Part shown: one piece after another, positions 12,401 through 25,121 of the stretch
How the letters are laid out: each line of letters begins with the position of its first letter
Numbering within the stretch: the stretch's first letter is position 1
DNA from: Omphiscola glabra
Taxonomy: Eukaryota > Mollusca > Gastropoda > Lymnaeidae
Direction: 5' to 3'
NCBI GenBank assembly: GCA_964017045.1
Contig: OZ024810.1
Location: forward strand, 1,708,111 to 1,772,110
Length of the DNA: 64,000 bases
Position numbers and translations under genes: made by a program
The notes under the pieces: generated by a model
What the model was told of the DNA's origin: nothing
What the model saw: only the letters and a program-made list of their open reading frames with translations
Databases searched by the model: none

Positions 12401-14528
12401 ACAACTTGATCTTGTTGTTTTATAATATTTAGAACTCCTTAAAAAATGTAATAAAAAGACAATTTTGAATTTATTGATATTGCATTATTATTTTTTAACA
12501 CTCTTTTTCTCTGGGGTGAGTGGCAAATAATATAAATGATATTTTGCTGTGCTTTTGTACCCATTTATCTATAACAGGGGTCCTCAAATTATGTTTGCTG
12601 GCCATATCCGGCAACAGCTGTCTTTAATAGTCGAAAAGGGAACCCTAAAACCATGTGTTTATGTGCTCCAGTTACTACATACTGTACAGTACTGAGAAAA
12701 TCTTAAATTTGAATGTAAGGTTGAAAATTATCTTTAAAATTTCAAAATAATGAAAACCCAATTTAGGGGCCATCCATAAATGACATCACACAAATTTTGC
12801 CGATTTTTTTACCCCCCCCCCCTTCCCCCATTGTTACAAATCTTTATACCTAAAATATAACGTCACAAATCTCTACACCCCCCCCCCCCCCATTAAAAAG
12901 TCACTGTGTCCACTACTGTCCTTTACAAACCCCTTAAGAAATTAACCTCCCATGGATATCAAATTACTGCACCTGTTTCAGAAACATTTCACTAGAACTG
13001 TGGTTTTTATCCAGCGGTAAAAGTACCTCCCCAGCCCTAAGGTGTGGAAGACCAGAGAAGTGTATTCAGTAGCGTAGTTAGGGGCTGCAGCGCTGCAAAA
13101 ATGTTAAGAATCCCTGTCCTAGAGCATTAACTAAGATACCACCCCTTGGTCCCTGCCCTAAAGCATTTACTAAGATACCACCCCTCCCCCCGTCAAACAT
13201 TTTTTATCGTTCCATCCCACTTCCCGTGGTCACCGTGATAGTCCGAATTCTATGACTCCCATGTCCCCATTTAGCCATAAATTCTCACAACTGTCATTGC
13301 AACTACATCCCAATTCTCCTCCTCCTTTCTGGGCGTCCTGTATTTGATCTGAAGCCATTTTTCAGACCTCGCATACCTGTACTGATTCTACTGTGATAGT
13401 AGTTTAAAAACAAAATAATGATGATTGTTGTTTAAAAGAATATGTTAAAAATGTCTGTAATTTAGGGTTATTAATTGCAATTCTCAACTACAATATTCTA
13501 CTTTTCATGTGATGTCACATTACTTGATGTCCCCCCTCCCCCTGTCACACATCGTCACCAAAATATGACCCCTCTCCCCCCCTAGACGCATGACGTTATT
13601 TATGGATGGCCCCTTGACTTAGTAACTTTGTTTCTCGACTTCCCTTTTACTTAATTGCAGATTACACTTACACATTCCAAAATGCCAGCCTCGTTTTAAA
13701 TATTATTATAAACAACCCAGTGAGAGATTCATTTTAAACATTCCATCAGCAATTATTCAAAAAAGAAAAGGTAACTCTAGTAACAATCCAAGAATAAACA
13801 AAAGGGAGAGAATCCTTCGCAGAAACTCAAGTAGCAAGGATTTTAAAAATTGACCTGGTAAATGTAGAGAGATGGGTACACGTTTTTTTTACAATGGCCG
13901 CCATCTTGGTTGACACGTAAAATTAGAATAAAACGTTTAAAAATAATGAAAAAACTTCCTAAATTATCTCTCACCCTAACCTGAACCCTAAATCTATCCC
14001 TCACCCTAACCTGAACCCTAATTCAATCCCTAAACCTAACCTGAACCCTAAAGTCATCAGCAACATAACAAAACACGCAAATGACGTCATGTACCCATCT
14101 TTCGAAATTAGCCATTGACCTTTATTTTACTCCAAATAAATGTTCAAGTGTGTGCATATGCATAGTTCAATGCCCTGGCTGGTCTATGACTATGACCATG
14201 ATGATGGGATTGATGACAATCATAAAATAATACAAAATTTAATAATGAATAATGGCACACTACTCAGTCTCAACTCACCACACTTTTTACACTCACACTA
14301 GACTCTTATCTCTACTAGTACTAGACTCTAACCTGCTAAATTTCAGTTGACTTCACCTTAATTCACAATCTTTGTTTGTCTCGTAACTGTACTCAGCCTA
14401 TGCCTCACTCACCTTTTATTGTAATTAGATTTATTAGGATCAATTTTACTTAAGTAGCATGTGAAAGAGATGTTTAAATTGTAGCCGCTGAATGTCCTAA
14501 GTAAACGTAGTTTCATGGGCGCAGACAT
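3415..14528 (-). CDS. LETMD1: LETM1 domain-containing protein 1 (LETMD1), nine coding exons
   Basis: Coding exons in transcript order: 14528-14413, 11205-11033, 10446-10334, 8907-8828, 8398-8212, 7392-7291, 6915-6781, 6540-6444, 3527-3415. All junctions are GT/AG and every codon phase joins, giving 371 aa plus stop (human protein about 360 aa). Residues 1-39 are basic, Ser/Thr-rich and nearly free of acidic residues, as in a mitochondrial presequence. The LETM1-like region follows: VFQVYRTFKTG, FTRKELELYRQFSTD, one hydrophobic membrane segment at about 139-163, then YVFPRFLLSHHFW, which matches the family's YLFPRxLLxRHFW. The motifs RGLNP and SLLLHLPVLLSY lie near the C-terminus. Family knowledge: a mitochondrial inner-membrane/matrix protein (HCCR-1) linked to mitochondrial organisation and thermogenesis. 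The fourth exon has two acceptors 10 bp apart; only the upstream one (after 8908) keeps phase and the conserved FxxD. Introns carry a LINE fragment near the exon-3 donor, a second LINE and several MITEs. The exon model is inferred without transcripts. Confidence 0.9.
3620..3780. repeat. Degenerate AT-rich minisatellite, left block
   Basis: Units of about 40-50 bp contain tatgcttatttaat followed by a taggatat core. It opens with a (TA)n run. The same unit reappears at 5985-6115 on the far side of the transposon cluster, within LETMD1 intron 8. Confidence 0.6.
4333..5450 (-). mobile_element. 5'-truncated, decayed CR1/L2-like LINE
   Basis: The minus strand at 5447-4962 encodes the palm of a non-LTR reverse transcriptase: GVPQGLVLGPVLFTMY, then FADDTQL as the YADD-type active site, then KLKLNDEKTE. 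Homology continues in another frame to about 4480 (RMDYCNALIVGLP, ILLWELYWLPVRARI, PTIWNTLPDTLRHSQTLESF) with in-frame stops and a frameshift. It ends in an (AAT)n tail at 4333-4361, the usual 3' end for this class. Non-functional. It lies in LETMD1 intron 8, in the same orientation as the gene. Confidence 0.85.
5646..5894. mobile_element. 249-bp MITE with TA target duplication
   Basis: The left end tgaagagctgattttcaaaa and right end ttttgaaaataagctcttca are inverted copies with one mismatch. They are flanked by TA at 5644-5645 and 5895-5896. There is no coding capacity. TA duplication suggests mobilisation by a Tc1/mariner-type transposase. Confidence 0.8.
5985..6115. repeat. Degenerate AT-rich minisatellite, right block
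   Basis: It has the same tatgcttatttaat and taggatat core as the block at 3620-3780, which suggests the intervening 2.2 kb was inserted into, or duplicated beside, one array. Confidence 0.6.
8485..8670. repeat. 42-bp minisatellite in LETMD1 intron 4
   Basis: The motif gacatggaaccacatatct recurs at 8490, 8532 and 8574, then in shifted or diverged copies to about 8670. The period of 42 bp leaves a frame open by chance. Confidence 0.8.
9400..9515. repeat. Short AT-rich tandem repeat
   Basis: Four to five copies of about 24 bp contain atatatttgttccatt. It lies in LETMD1 intron 3. Confidence 0.7.
9659..10306 (-). mobile_element. 5'-truncated LINE (RNase H-bearing, I/Nimb-like) with 18-bp target duplication
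   Basis: The minus strand encodes the end of an RNase H domain (DAIIDDMCKISEL, stop, then VTVQWIPGHVNVSGNEKADT) and a downstream Cys-rich segment (PTCQHCSLVPETLAHLLTEC). Stops and frameshifts make it dead. The 18-bp direct repeat ctcattgttaactagata flanks it at 9641-9658 and 10307-10324. The insertion point is about 10 bp past the LETMD1 exon-3 donor. Confidence 0.88.
10560..10680. repeat. 53-bp direct duplication
   Basis: Two copies of about 53 bp contain gtgggatcac, cagatc, aacagccatt and ggatatatgccttcaaaagg. It lies in LETMD1 intron 2. Confidence 0.8.
12570..12765. other. Possible hAT-like transposon end
   Basis: The string caggggtcctcaaattatgt resembles the cag(g/t)ggttctcaaac ends common in hAT elements. 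No partner end or target duplication was found. Confidence 0.25.
12765..13614. mobile_element. Non-autonomous DNA transposon, ISL2EU/PIF-Harbinger-like
   Basis: The left end aggggccatccataaatgac and right end gttatttatggatggcccct are inverted copies. Both are followed inward by cgtcac/gacgtca motifs and pyrimidine-rich (C)n tracts. Ends of the form GGGGCC(G/A)TCCATAAAT are, from memory, typical of ISL2EU-type elements. The interior of about 850 bp has no transposase. A target duplication is not clear. It lies in LETMD1 intron 1. Confidence 0.7.
13870..14100. mobile_element. 231-bp MITE with internal telomere-like tandem
   Basis: The ends agatgggtaca and tgtacccatct are inverted repeats. The interior begins with an atggccgccatcttggttga segment and then carries about three decayed copies of a 30-bp unit containing cctaacctgaaccctaaatc. 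A related copy lies at 61016-61247. Confidence 0.75.
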
Positions 14529-17005
14529 TTTTTTTTCTTCGTTTGTTACAGTTTGTATTTTTGGTATTACGGTGTAACTCCGTTCACAATTACGGTTAGC
14601 AAAGACCAGAAGCTGTTTTCTTACAACCTTTTAAAGGTTTTCTTTGTTTCTTTGTTTTTGGTTGTTGTTGTTTTTTTTTGTTTAACTCAGATATTAGTCA
14701 TAATAATTTACTGAATTATCTGCTGCTTCAGATGACACATTTAACATACATTTAATCAAAAATTTATAAAAATTATTGGCATTTTGAATAACATTTTGTG
14801 TGCAACAATATAATATAACATATCTTGTTCCACTATTTATTTATTGTTTGCAAATAGCCTACGCCTTGAGCAGGATTGGTTAAACCTATTTGTTGAATCC
14901 TAAACTTAAGTCGCCTTTGTGCTACACTTTGGGACTATGGGGAAATGGGTATAATACTTCGCAAAGAAAAAAAAAAATACCCCACTAACTGAAGAAACCA
15001 ATTGAACACATTGGCCCAAGTTGTTGATCCCAGTAGATGGAAATTTCATTTAAACTATTTTTTTCTTCATTTTATAACTTGACGTCAAACAGTCTATTAC
15101 AGGCACACAAAAAAAGATAAAAATAGCAAAATAAAATTAACATGAAAAATAAAAAGATACATAGATCATAGTAAGTTGGAATGTACTGTGTCGAAGTAAA
15201 ACTGAATAAAACAGGCTTAGTTCCAGTGCCATCGTTTAACTTTTTGAGGCCCCGCTGCCACTTTTTGGTTTAGAGCTCATTGTATTTTAAGTTGATAGCT
15301 AACAATTTTCCTGATCACAACTTTTAGCCCCTTAACAATCCGAGCCCCCCCCCCCCCTCCTTTTTCAGGCCACAGGAGTTGCAGGACCCACGCGGTGTGT
15401 CTAACTAGTTCATGCCAACCCCAAGTTTTTAAGGCATTTTGGGGATTTATTTGAAAGTTTTATTACAACCCCCTCCCCCCCCCACTCACACACACACTTT
15501 TTTTAAAAACAAGTTTAAATTTTGGCTTCAGGTTAGATATCCTTTTCATCTTAACAAAGCTTCGTTAATTTTGGAGTTTCTCTTGTATAAATAAAACATT
15601 TTTTTTTAAACTTTTGTAAAAACACGCTTTTATTAAAATACACTAAAAAGTAAATAAAATATTTTTGAGATACACCAGGATTTTCTGACAATTAAAATCA
15701 TGTCTACAAAAAAAACAACTATTTTAGCATAATCATTTTAACATCACTATGACTATACTATACTAATTAGACCAATATTATCATACATTCAATGGCAGGA
15801 GTAATCTAGATTTTTTATCGTAAAACAACTTTACTAACTAAGTTACTAAATTAATTAGTTTTTGTTGAGAGTTTTTTCTCTAAAATTATTAAATGGATTT
15901 CACTAATATTTATTTAAAATTGACTTTAAGTACCCACCTTGGATTGTTCACAGAATGATATGGGATTTCGGTAGAAAGGATGACCATTATAAAGAATATA
16001 GGCCAATGTTTACTGTTTTGTTGTTATTTCCCTTATTCCCTAATAAAATAATACACATGAATGACAAGCATAAAGATGATTCTGTCGGCATTGCGCAGTG
16101 TCATTGAAATCATACAAGTTAATCTACAAATAGGGCCTTCTAAATCGGGAAACAAAGTACTAATACGTTGTTCATACAAAAATAAATGAAAAAGTAAGTC
16201 TTTATTATTTATATCTAACTTCTGATTACTTCTGTTCAGTAAACTTGGAGTTGGACTTAAAATAGCAGAGTCATCAGCTAATTAAATTATGCATTGAGTT
16301 TGAGTTATTGAAAAATTGTGAATTATTGTCATTTTTTAAATGTAAATATTCATATGACTATCAATGTCAATGATAAATACTTTTTTTTTTCAAGTAATTA
16401 ACAAGTAATCTTTTAAAAATTGAATTTTGTGGGATGACACTGGATTAGAGACTATTTTATTAGCAAGCAATTGCAAATGACAGTGAAAATCTCATGTATA
16501 ATAATATATAATTTTATAATATATTTTGTTTTTATGACTTAGTCTAGTCTCTAGATTCCTTTTTCTCATTATATTCATTAGTATTAGAATTAGAATTGAA
16601 AGTCTTTGACTTTTTTTTTTGTGTCTCATATTACCCCCTGATATATTATATATTTATTATGTGTACAAACTTAATAATGCATCATTCTCATATTGATCAA
16701 ATGTATGTCAATTAATGAATAGTAATTAGGCTTAATTAGGCCTATAATTATTGAATTTATAATTATTGACTTTCATAAATTGTTAAACTACTTCACATAA
16801 ATTCTTAACCTACTATTCATTAATTTTAATAGTCCAATATCTAATTAATAATTAATTACAAAGTGTACTAGGTACATTGTACTCGGTTATGTATGTGTGT
16901 GGGGCATTTTAATTGTTAGAAAATTACCATTGAATTTTTAAGTATATTAATATTAAGGTAATATTTTTTACAATAATTGATTATAAATTATATGTTATTT
17001 CACAG
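14529..17005. promoter_or_regulatory. Divergent LETMD1-NUB1 intergenic region
   Basis: It is about 2.5 kb between the two start codons and should contain both promoters. I see no TATA box at a convincing position and no CpG-rich block. Bases 15100-16990 are AT-rich with poly-C tracts at about 15346 and 15473. A NUB1 non-coding 5' exon is expected here but was not located. Confidence 0.45.
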
Positions 17006-17033
17006 AAAGATTTGATTAATAAAAGTACAGGAA

Positions 17034-20000
17034 ATGGAGAATTTAAGCCATGATTTACTTCTAAAGCAGCTAAGAGACCATCTGAATAATGAGAAAATTA
17101 AGCTTTGGATGCCACCTTTTACAAATGAGAAGCGTGAAAAAGGTGAAATACCTGAGGTAACAAATTGTGTTTTTATATTTTTACAATAGCAATTTAACAT
17201 ATATTTTCATTATAAATAAGATAATCTCCATTTTAACATAATCTGCCACATTGGTAACTCGCAGTAAAATAATTTTTCGATTTTGGAAATTAAGATACAA
17301 ACAAAGAAAACTTTACTGTTCATTGAAGGAAAATAAAGTTAAATTCCTGTTGAACTATTTATTTCTTTAATCCTGTGTAACTTCAGCAACCAAAAATTTA
17401 TAATTTGGGAATTACCTATATTTTAATTTTTAGTTTGCCTAGTGTAAGTTTGTGATTGAATTTGAATTACAAAATATTTTTTTTACAAATGTCTCCATAA
17501 TTCCAGGAGCTTATTTCAAGATATGCAGAAGTGCTGAGGTCTACTAGGGATGAAATAGCTCAGGGATTGGAAGACTTGCGTTTGCGTGCTATATCAAAGC
17601 TTGTAGAGAGGGAAAAATTCCAGAATCTTGGGGTAGCTACACTGCGTGTTAAACTTGCTGGGTCATTAGCAACTGAGGTGAGAGTGTATCCTATAATAGC
17701 ACGAGGTCAAAAACTTTATTTCTAAAAACAAAATTTACATTATCAAATTTGTATTTATTAAAAGTAGTAAACATTTTTTCAAGGGTTCATAAAGGGCACG
17801 GGGAGTTAAAACTTCAATTGAGACCAAATAAATAAAAAACTTATTTCTTGCACAATATCACAGAGTAAAAATCCATACATGAGCTTACACCTCTTGGTTA
17901 AAAAAAGTGAAGTTAAATTTGGGATGGATCCATTTTGACTGAAGGGGGAAAGCTGCTAGTCTGTCATAATGAGCTATTTATAAATGGAATTACAGAGGAA
18001 TTTACGCAAGCCAGTCCCAGTTGAATGCAGACTGGATATCACAGGTGCTGATCTTAGAGCTCTGGTGGCTTCTAAGTATGAACTGAATCCTACACAACTA
18101 AAGCTGATCTCTGGAGGAAGGGTGATAGAACAAAACATTAGCCTTAACTCACAGGGTATAAAGGTAAGGAGAGAAGAATACATATTACCATTTACACATT
18201 CAAATGTTAATTTGTATTATATGTTTATTAAATAGATTTTGAAGGCTCTGGTTTATGATTCAAGTTGCTTAACCATGAAAAAACTGAATAGGACTGCTTC
18301 AGAATAAAAATGCAACTGAGCCAAATATTTTAAAATGTTTTAAGTCATGTCATTTGTTTATTATGATTGAATTACTAGTACAATCACATCTCAAAACTAA
18401 CATGACAATATGTGCGTTTGTGTGTTATTTCTAAAATTTAACATTGTTTTGCGCATCAAAAATATTAACTATTTGTCACACAGAATGGCAGTGATATTAT
18501 GGCTATGGTTATTTCAACAACCGATGCAAGATTGGCTGAAAAAGAAGCAGAGATAGCAGAAATTGAGAAAACCCGCTGGGCTGCTGAGATTTTGTCATCT
18601 CGTGCTGATGGTAAGGAATGATTCACATTCCCTTTCATAATTTCCATTTCCCGTCCTAATTCTGTCTGCTTAGGTCTTTTTAAAATAAACGTTTCCAATT
18701 AATTCAAATTTTAATTACTGATTTCATTGGTATTAGGGGTCGCAAACCGGGATCCCGAATTTCGAAAATACCGGAATACCGGACCATAATTGATGGTCAA
18801 AAATACCGGGATTGGATTTATGAAAACCGGGATTGGATTTATGAAAACCGGGATTTTTGATAATCCAGGGATTTCATTTTCAATTTTTTTTAATATAGTT
18901 TTTCTTAGTTTCCATGTCGTATTTAAAGCAAGGCATAGCAACAATTTATGAGATGTGCAAATCCATCACACCACGTGTCACAAGTTCAAAGAAAGCTGAC
19001 CGATGGACTAGATCTGTGTACTCTTATTTGTGAAGAATCATGGTGTTGTGATTAGTTTTGTTTCTTCATCGTGCGTGTGTAGTGTGTAAGTGGAGACTAG
19101 TCACGACGTGAAGGTACACGATTGATAGGTAAATGTCTTGATATTATTGCCAAATAAGTAATTTGTATAGTCGAATGAAGGTCGAATTTTCACTTCCATT
19201 TTAAGAGTTTGTATGGAAATAATAGCACATTGCACTCAAATCACGGGGTCAACTTTTAATTAAACTATTTTTTGATTGCTTGATTTCTTTTAATTATGCC
19301 ATAAAACCTACACATTAAAAATATGAGTAAATCCGTATTTTGATAATCCGGTACCTTAAGTTTAAGACACAGACAAATAATGTTACTTTAATTTTGTGAT
19401 AACAATATTAATAATTTACATTTAACTCATAATTGATTTTCGAGCTATTTTGTCTCAGGCTGAATTTCCCAGTTTGTCTGTACCGTACTTAGTCAAACAT
19501 TTACATGACAATTTAAACATTAAAAATAGTTTTACACGTCAAATCAATTCGATTGAATTAATAAAAAAATTAATTTATGATTTATTTTCCCGGATTGATA
19601 GAAAGAAATGGGGGACCCTGAAAAAAATAAACCTTAATTTGAAAAGCATATGAAACTATCGGAAACAAAGACATCCAGACCAACGGATGGAGACATTGAT
19701 ACATTGGTAAAAATAGAAATGGCTTTATTTGAGAAAGTCAGTTCAAGAGGAAAATATCGAGAAATTGCGTAAGGTCTATTCCTCCGACCACTATGGATTC
19801 TGAGCGGGTGTTCTCTTCATCAGGTTACTTTTGTAACCATTTGCGCTCAAAGTTAAGTGACCAAACATTAGACACGTTGTCATTTTACGATCTCATTATT
19901 TAAATTTGACCAAAGATTCAAACAACACCGTCTATTTTAATATTTGATCAATAAAACTATTTAAATTAAAAAGTTAAGAATGTTTTTTTTTTTCATTTGA

Positions 20001-22019
20001 TTAAAGTCTGAAGATTAACATTTGTGTTGTTAAAAAAAGCTTATTAAAAATCAAAATGTGATATTTGTTCTCAATGTTTTTATTTCAGTGATAAATCATC
20101 AACACTAATCTTGAATCTCAGCTAAAAATTCTCTAAATATCGAAAATACCGGGATTTGTCAACTTCAATATCGAAAATACCGGTTTTGGCAAAAGGGACC
20201 GGTTTTGCGACCCCTAATTGGTATCAGTTTACATAAGAGTTAACATAATGTACATAATTGACTGATTTTTCTTAAGTTTTCTCAACAATTTGTACTGGTT
20301 TAAAAGCTTTCCAAGACTGATCTAGATAACCTAGGAATATTAATATTCTATGAGAACTAATAGGCAAACATTTTAAGAATAGAAAAAATCTTATTTGTAA
20401 CATTTACTGCGTGCCATTTTGCATATTTTATAATTTTCTTTTGCAGATGATGAAGATTTTGACATTCAGATAGCCGATCAAAAAGGAAACCCACTAAATT
20501 TACCTTCAGAAGAGAAGAAGGTCAGTGCTTTCTCTGGGCCAAAGTAGTGTCCCCTAAAATAAACCTCTGTAACTATTAGTCTAATATTTACCAGTTGACT
20601 TGAAGTTGATATCTTTTTGTAAGAAAATACATTTGTTATTGGTTTATTTTGACCTCAGGCATTGACCATGGCCATGACCCTCCATGAGAAAGGCAGAGCA
20701 GCTTTGAAGAGTAAAAAGGTATCCTTGGCGCTGCCGCTCTTTTTGGAAGCTGATGCGGAATTCAGGTTAGTGAAAACTTGGTGAACATATTTCAGTTGGC
20801 TCATCGAAATAATGATATGACATCTGCAAATAACCCACAACATTCTTTGTTATCATCTAAACATTATTCTTAAGCAAGGTACAATTTAGGAAGGTTTCTA
20901 CGACAACAATACAAGGACAGCTAAACACTTGCTGAATTTCCACAATTTTGTTGGAAAGCAATGCCACTTTCTCACGCTCAGAAATGGTAGATTCACCCCA
21001 TTTCATTAAAGTACTCTATTTTTTTTGTGTGTATATAATAGTATACATCTTACATCCTGCTTTGAAATTCACGAAATATAGTAGAGACTTTTCATGCCAT
21101 GGGAAATTAAGGATTATATAGAAGAGACTATTCATGCCATGGGAAATTCATGGCTTTTTAAATAAAGTAAGAAGACTGTCAACATTCAATGGTTATTTAA
21201 GCCACTGTCTGGACCAGATGTTATTCAGAACCTTTCATGCACTCTCATGTCAATTTCAAAACGATACAAAATTATAATAAAAATGCAAATAAACCTGATT
21301 TTCGGGGTCTTGCTGCACCAGCTGACACTGCCTCCCCAGTGGTGCGGGCACCCCTGATTAAGAATCACTCATCTAGACAAACCTTAATGACCTTCTTGCA
21401 CCCTAATTTTGTTTTACACAATTGCATCTAAAATCTTCTGCCCATCTTTCACGACAACATTTACACACAAGAATTACTCAATAAATAGTATAGAACAAAA
21501 TGTGACTATTTTTAATAAGAGCAAATTAAAAAAAAAAAGAATAATTAAAAATAAGATTGATTTGATTGAGTTTTTTCCTCTGACTTTTAGCATTTGGTTT
21601 TAGCATTTGGTTTTAGCATTTGGTTTTAGCATTTGGTTTTAGCATTTGGTTTTAGCATTTGGTTTTAGCATTTGGTTTTAGCATTTGGTTTTAAAATTTG
21701 AAATGAATTGAAAGATTTGATTAAAAGGTTTCAGTGCTATTCCTGTGTAAAACAATATGATCTTTTGTCTGACTGATGTTGACATATGTCATGCAAAGCT
21801 CTGTCTCTAAATGCCTTGGTTTTCCTACTCCTTCTTAGTAAGTGCCGTGCTCAGATTCTGAACAGTGTCGACAACTATGCCATTCTATGCCTTGACATTG
21901 TCTGGTGCTACTTAGTGCTACAGAATTTAGAGCAGCTGCCTGATGCAGGTAAAGGAATGGTTGTGTGAAATAATGTTTAATATGTTCAGCTAAACCAGTG
22001 AGAAATGGCTGAATCATAG

Positions 22020-22071
<52 letters not shown>

Positions 22072-25048
22072 CAAATCCTATTAACTTTGTAATGAATTAT
22101 ATGCAATGCGATGCTTTTATTTTCCAGAAAACCGTCTTAATGCAAGTGAAACGTGCTTCAAGAGATGCTATGGTGAAAAGATGGAAAGATTAGCAGCCAT
22201 CAAGGTAACAACAAAATTTGGTTTTCTTTTACATTACATTAAAGAATAATTTTTAATTACTTCAAAGGATATAAATATGTAAACGTATGTTAATGCTTGA
22301 ATTGAGACTTTAAATTTTAATGTTTTAATTGAGACTTTAAATGTTACTACTTGAATTGAGACTTTAAATGTTAATGCTTGAATTGAGACTTTAAATTTTA
22401 ATGTTTTAATTGAGACTTTAAATGTTACTACTTGAGTTGAGACTTTAAATGTTACTACTTGAATTGAGACTTTAAATGTTAATGCTGGAATTGAGACTTT
22501 AAATTTTGATGTTTGAATTGAGACTTTAAATGTTACTACTTGAATTAAGACTTTAAATGTTAATGCTTGAATACTGACTTTAAAAAAACCCAAAGAAAAT
22601 AAATCTGATTACAGGTACTGAATAAAAAATATATTCTGTATTTCAGGGTGGCACAGGAACGGAGCAGGCATTGTTTATGAGGCTGTATCTGCTGCAAGGA
22701 ATTGTCGCTTTTCACAAGGGAGACATCACAAATGCACTTAATTTGTTTCGAAGGGTGGGCAATTTTTTTAATCTGATTTAGCATTTTATTATATTAGCAG
22801 AATATTAATTTTGTAAAAACTTTTATTAAAACTTGGCTCAAATAATGTTTGCTTCAACTTCTAAGTAATTTTTCATCAACTGGATTGGGTTTAATACATG
22901 GAGACTTTGTAAACTATCCAAATCTGACAGGTCCTCTAAAAACCTGTTTAATAGTTAATTTTTATAAACACCATATTTCAGCTCTGCAGCATTACCTTTC
23001 ATGACCCATTTGAATTTCAAAACCTAACCAAAATTGTATCGGGAAATTTGTTTGGAAGAAATTTCTTGACGGAAAATTGATCGACGGAAATTTGATCGAA
23101 CGGAAATTTGGTCAAATCTTTTGTTCAGTTCACATGTTAAAATTTTGCGTAAAATTTCTTTTTAACGCATTTTTTTGTTTTACTTTATGGTATAGTGTGT
23201 TCAAAAAGAAATTTGAAGAAAATTTTAACGTGTGAACTGAAAAAAAAGATTCGACCAAATTTCTGTTTGATCAAATCTCCTTTGATCAATGTTCAGTCTA
23301 CGAAATTAAATTTCTTTCAAACGAATTTCCGGTAACCAACAAAATTATATATAAATAAGACACTTCCCAAAAAATGGTTGGTAAATATAATGACAATAAA
23401 GCTAGGTCACTGATTGAAGTCTGAGTAACCAACCTGTGGTGTTTCAGAAGATTTTGCTGCTTTCTTCTAATCATAATGTAATGAATAATGTTCATCCTAC
23501 ATACCCTTGCCTAAGTCTTTGTGTTTGTCTTGCAGGCTGAGTTTGTTCTAAATCTGCTACATGTTGATGAGAATAAATTGCAAGAAAGTAAGTTCAAAAT
23601 ATTGAAAGTCTTTTGACTGGAAGTACTGTGAAAAGAAAGGATTAAATTTTAGTATTTTTATTGATTTTTGATAGTGTTTTTAATAGATCCATTTTATCAA
23701 CAATTGTTCAATGTCTGGGTGTTGAATGCTTTTATGTTACAACTAGCCAGAAGCATAGCTAGAGTGTTTGAACTAACCAGAGCTAACCAGAAGCATAGCT
23801 AGAGTGTTTGAACTAACCAGAGCTAACCAGAAGCATAGCTAGAGTGTTTGAACTAACCAGAGCTAACCAGAAGCATAGCTAGAGTGTTTGAACTAACCAG
23901 AGCTAACCAGAAGCATAGCTAGAGTGTTTGAACTAACCAGAGCTAACCAGAAGCATAGCTAGAGTGTTTGAACTAACCAGAGCTAGCCAGAAGCATAGCT
24001 AGAGTGTTTGAACTAACCAGAGCTAGCCAGAAGCATAGCTAGAGTGTTTGAACTAACCAGAGCTAACCAGAAGCATAGCTAGAGTGTTTGAACTAACCAG
24101 AGCTAACCAGAAGCATAGCTAGAGTGTTTGAACTAACCAGAGCTAACCAGAAGCATAGCTAGAGTGTTTGAACTAACCAGAAGTGTAGCTAGAGTGTTTG
24201 AACTAGCCAGAAGTGTAGCTAGAGTATTTGGTGCCCCGGCACAAGACAAGATTCATTTTAAAGAGCCTCCATTTCTTTGATCAACTAACAAACACATTTA
24301 TCTTTATCAATAAAATAATATCATACATATTTTGGTGCCCCTAACTAGTCTAGCGCCCAGGGACATCTGTCCCCTGCCCCCCTTAGATACACCTCTGCAA
24401 CTAGCTATAGCCTGCCAAACAATGGCGGCTGCAATGAATGAACTTCCCATCTACTAAAGTTACTTTACAAAACATGCATTCAAGTAAGGCAATTAGAAGA
24501 TTCTCAACTAGTGCTTAACCCCTTTCCCCCCCCCCCCTTTTCCCGGTTGCCACCGTCTCTGAACTATATAATATTAATTTTCTAATGTTTTGTTTTTTTT
24601 TGCTAACTTTCTTCATACTCTTTCTCTCCCCTTGTCAGTAATGCTTATGGGATTTACGGAACGAGAAGCAAGGCTTGGGCTAAGGGCTAAAAACGGAAAC
24701 ATTCCTCAAGCAGTTGCGTACATTGTGGAGAAGAAAAGGGTTAAGTTTCTTTGAACTATTATAATTAAAAAATGTTCACATAACTGCTGACTAGACAATT
24801 TTTTCCTATCAATAATCGACACTTACTTGACTGCTTCAACTGCAATACACTTACTTGACTGCTTAAACTGCAATAAACTTACTTGACTGCTTAAACTGCA
24901 ATAAACTTACTTAACTGCTTCAACTGCAATACACTATGGTACCTTGACTGCTTCAACTTCAGTACACTACCTTGGCTCTGCAACTGTTGATTCTTCCTAT
25001 TTAATCGCTGATTTTTGTTTCCTGTAATCTTTCTTTTTTTTAATTCAT

Positions 25049-25121
<73 letters not shown>

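Noticed and set aside
13980..14060. Interstitial telomeric sequence
   Set aside because: The ccctaa-like words sit in a 30-bp unit that recurs inside a second MITE copy, so it is an element-borne tandem and not true telomere repeats.
22234..22593. 119-codon minus-strand frame with repeated KVSIQ
   Set aside because: It comes from the 27-bp minisatellite and is antisense to a NUB1 intron.
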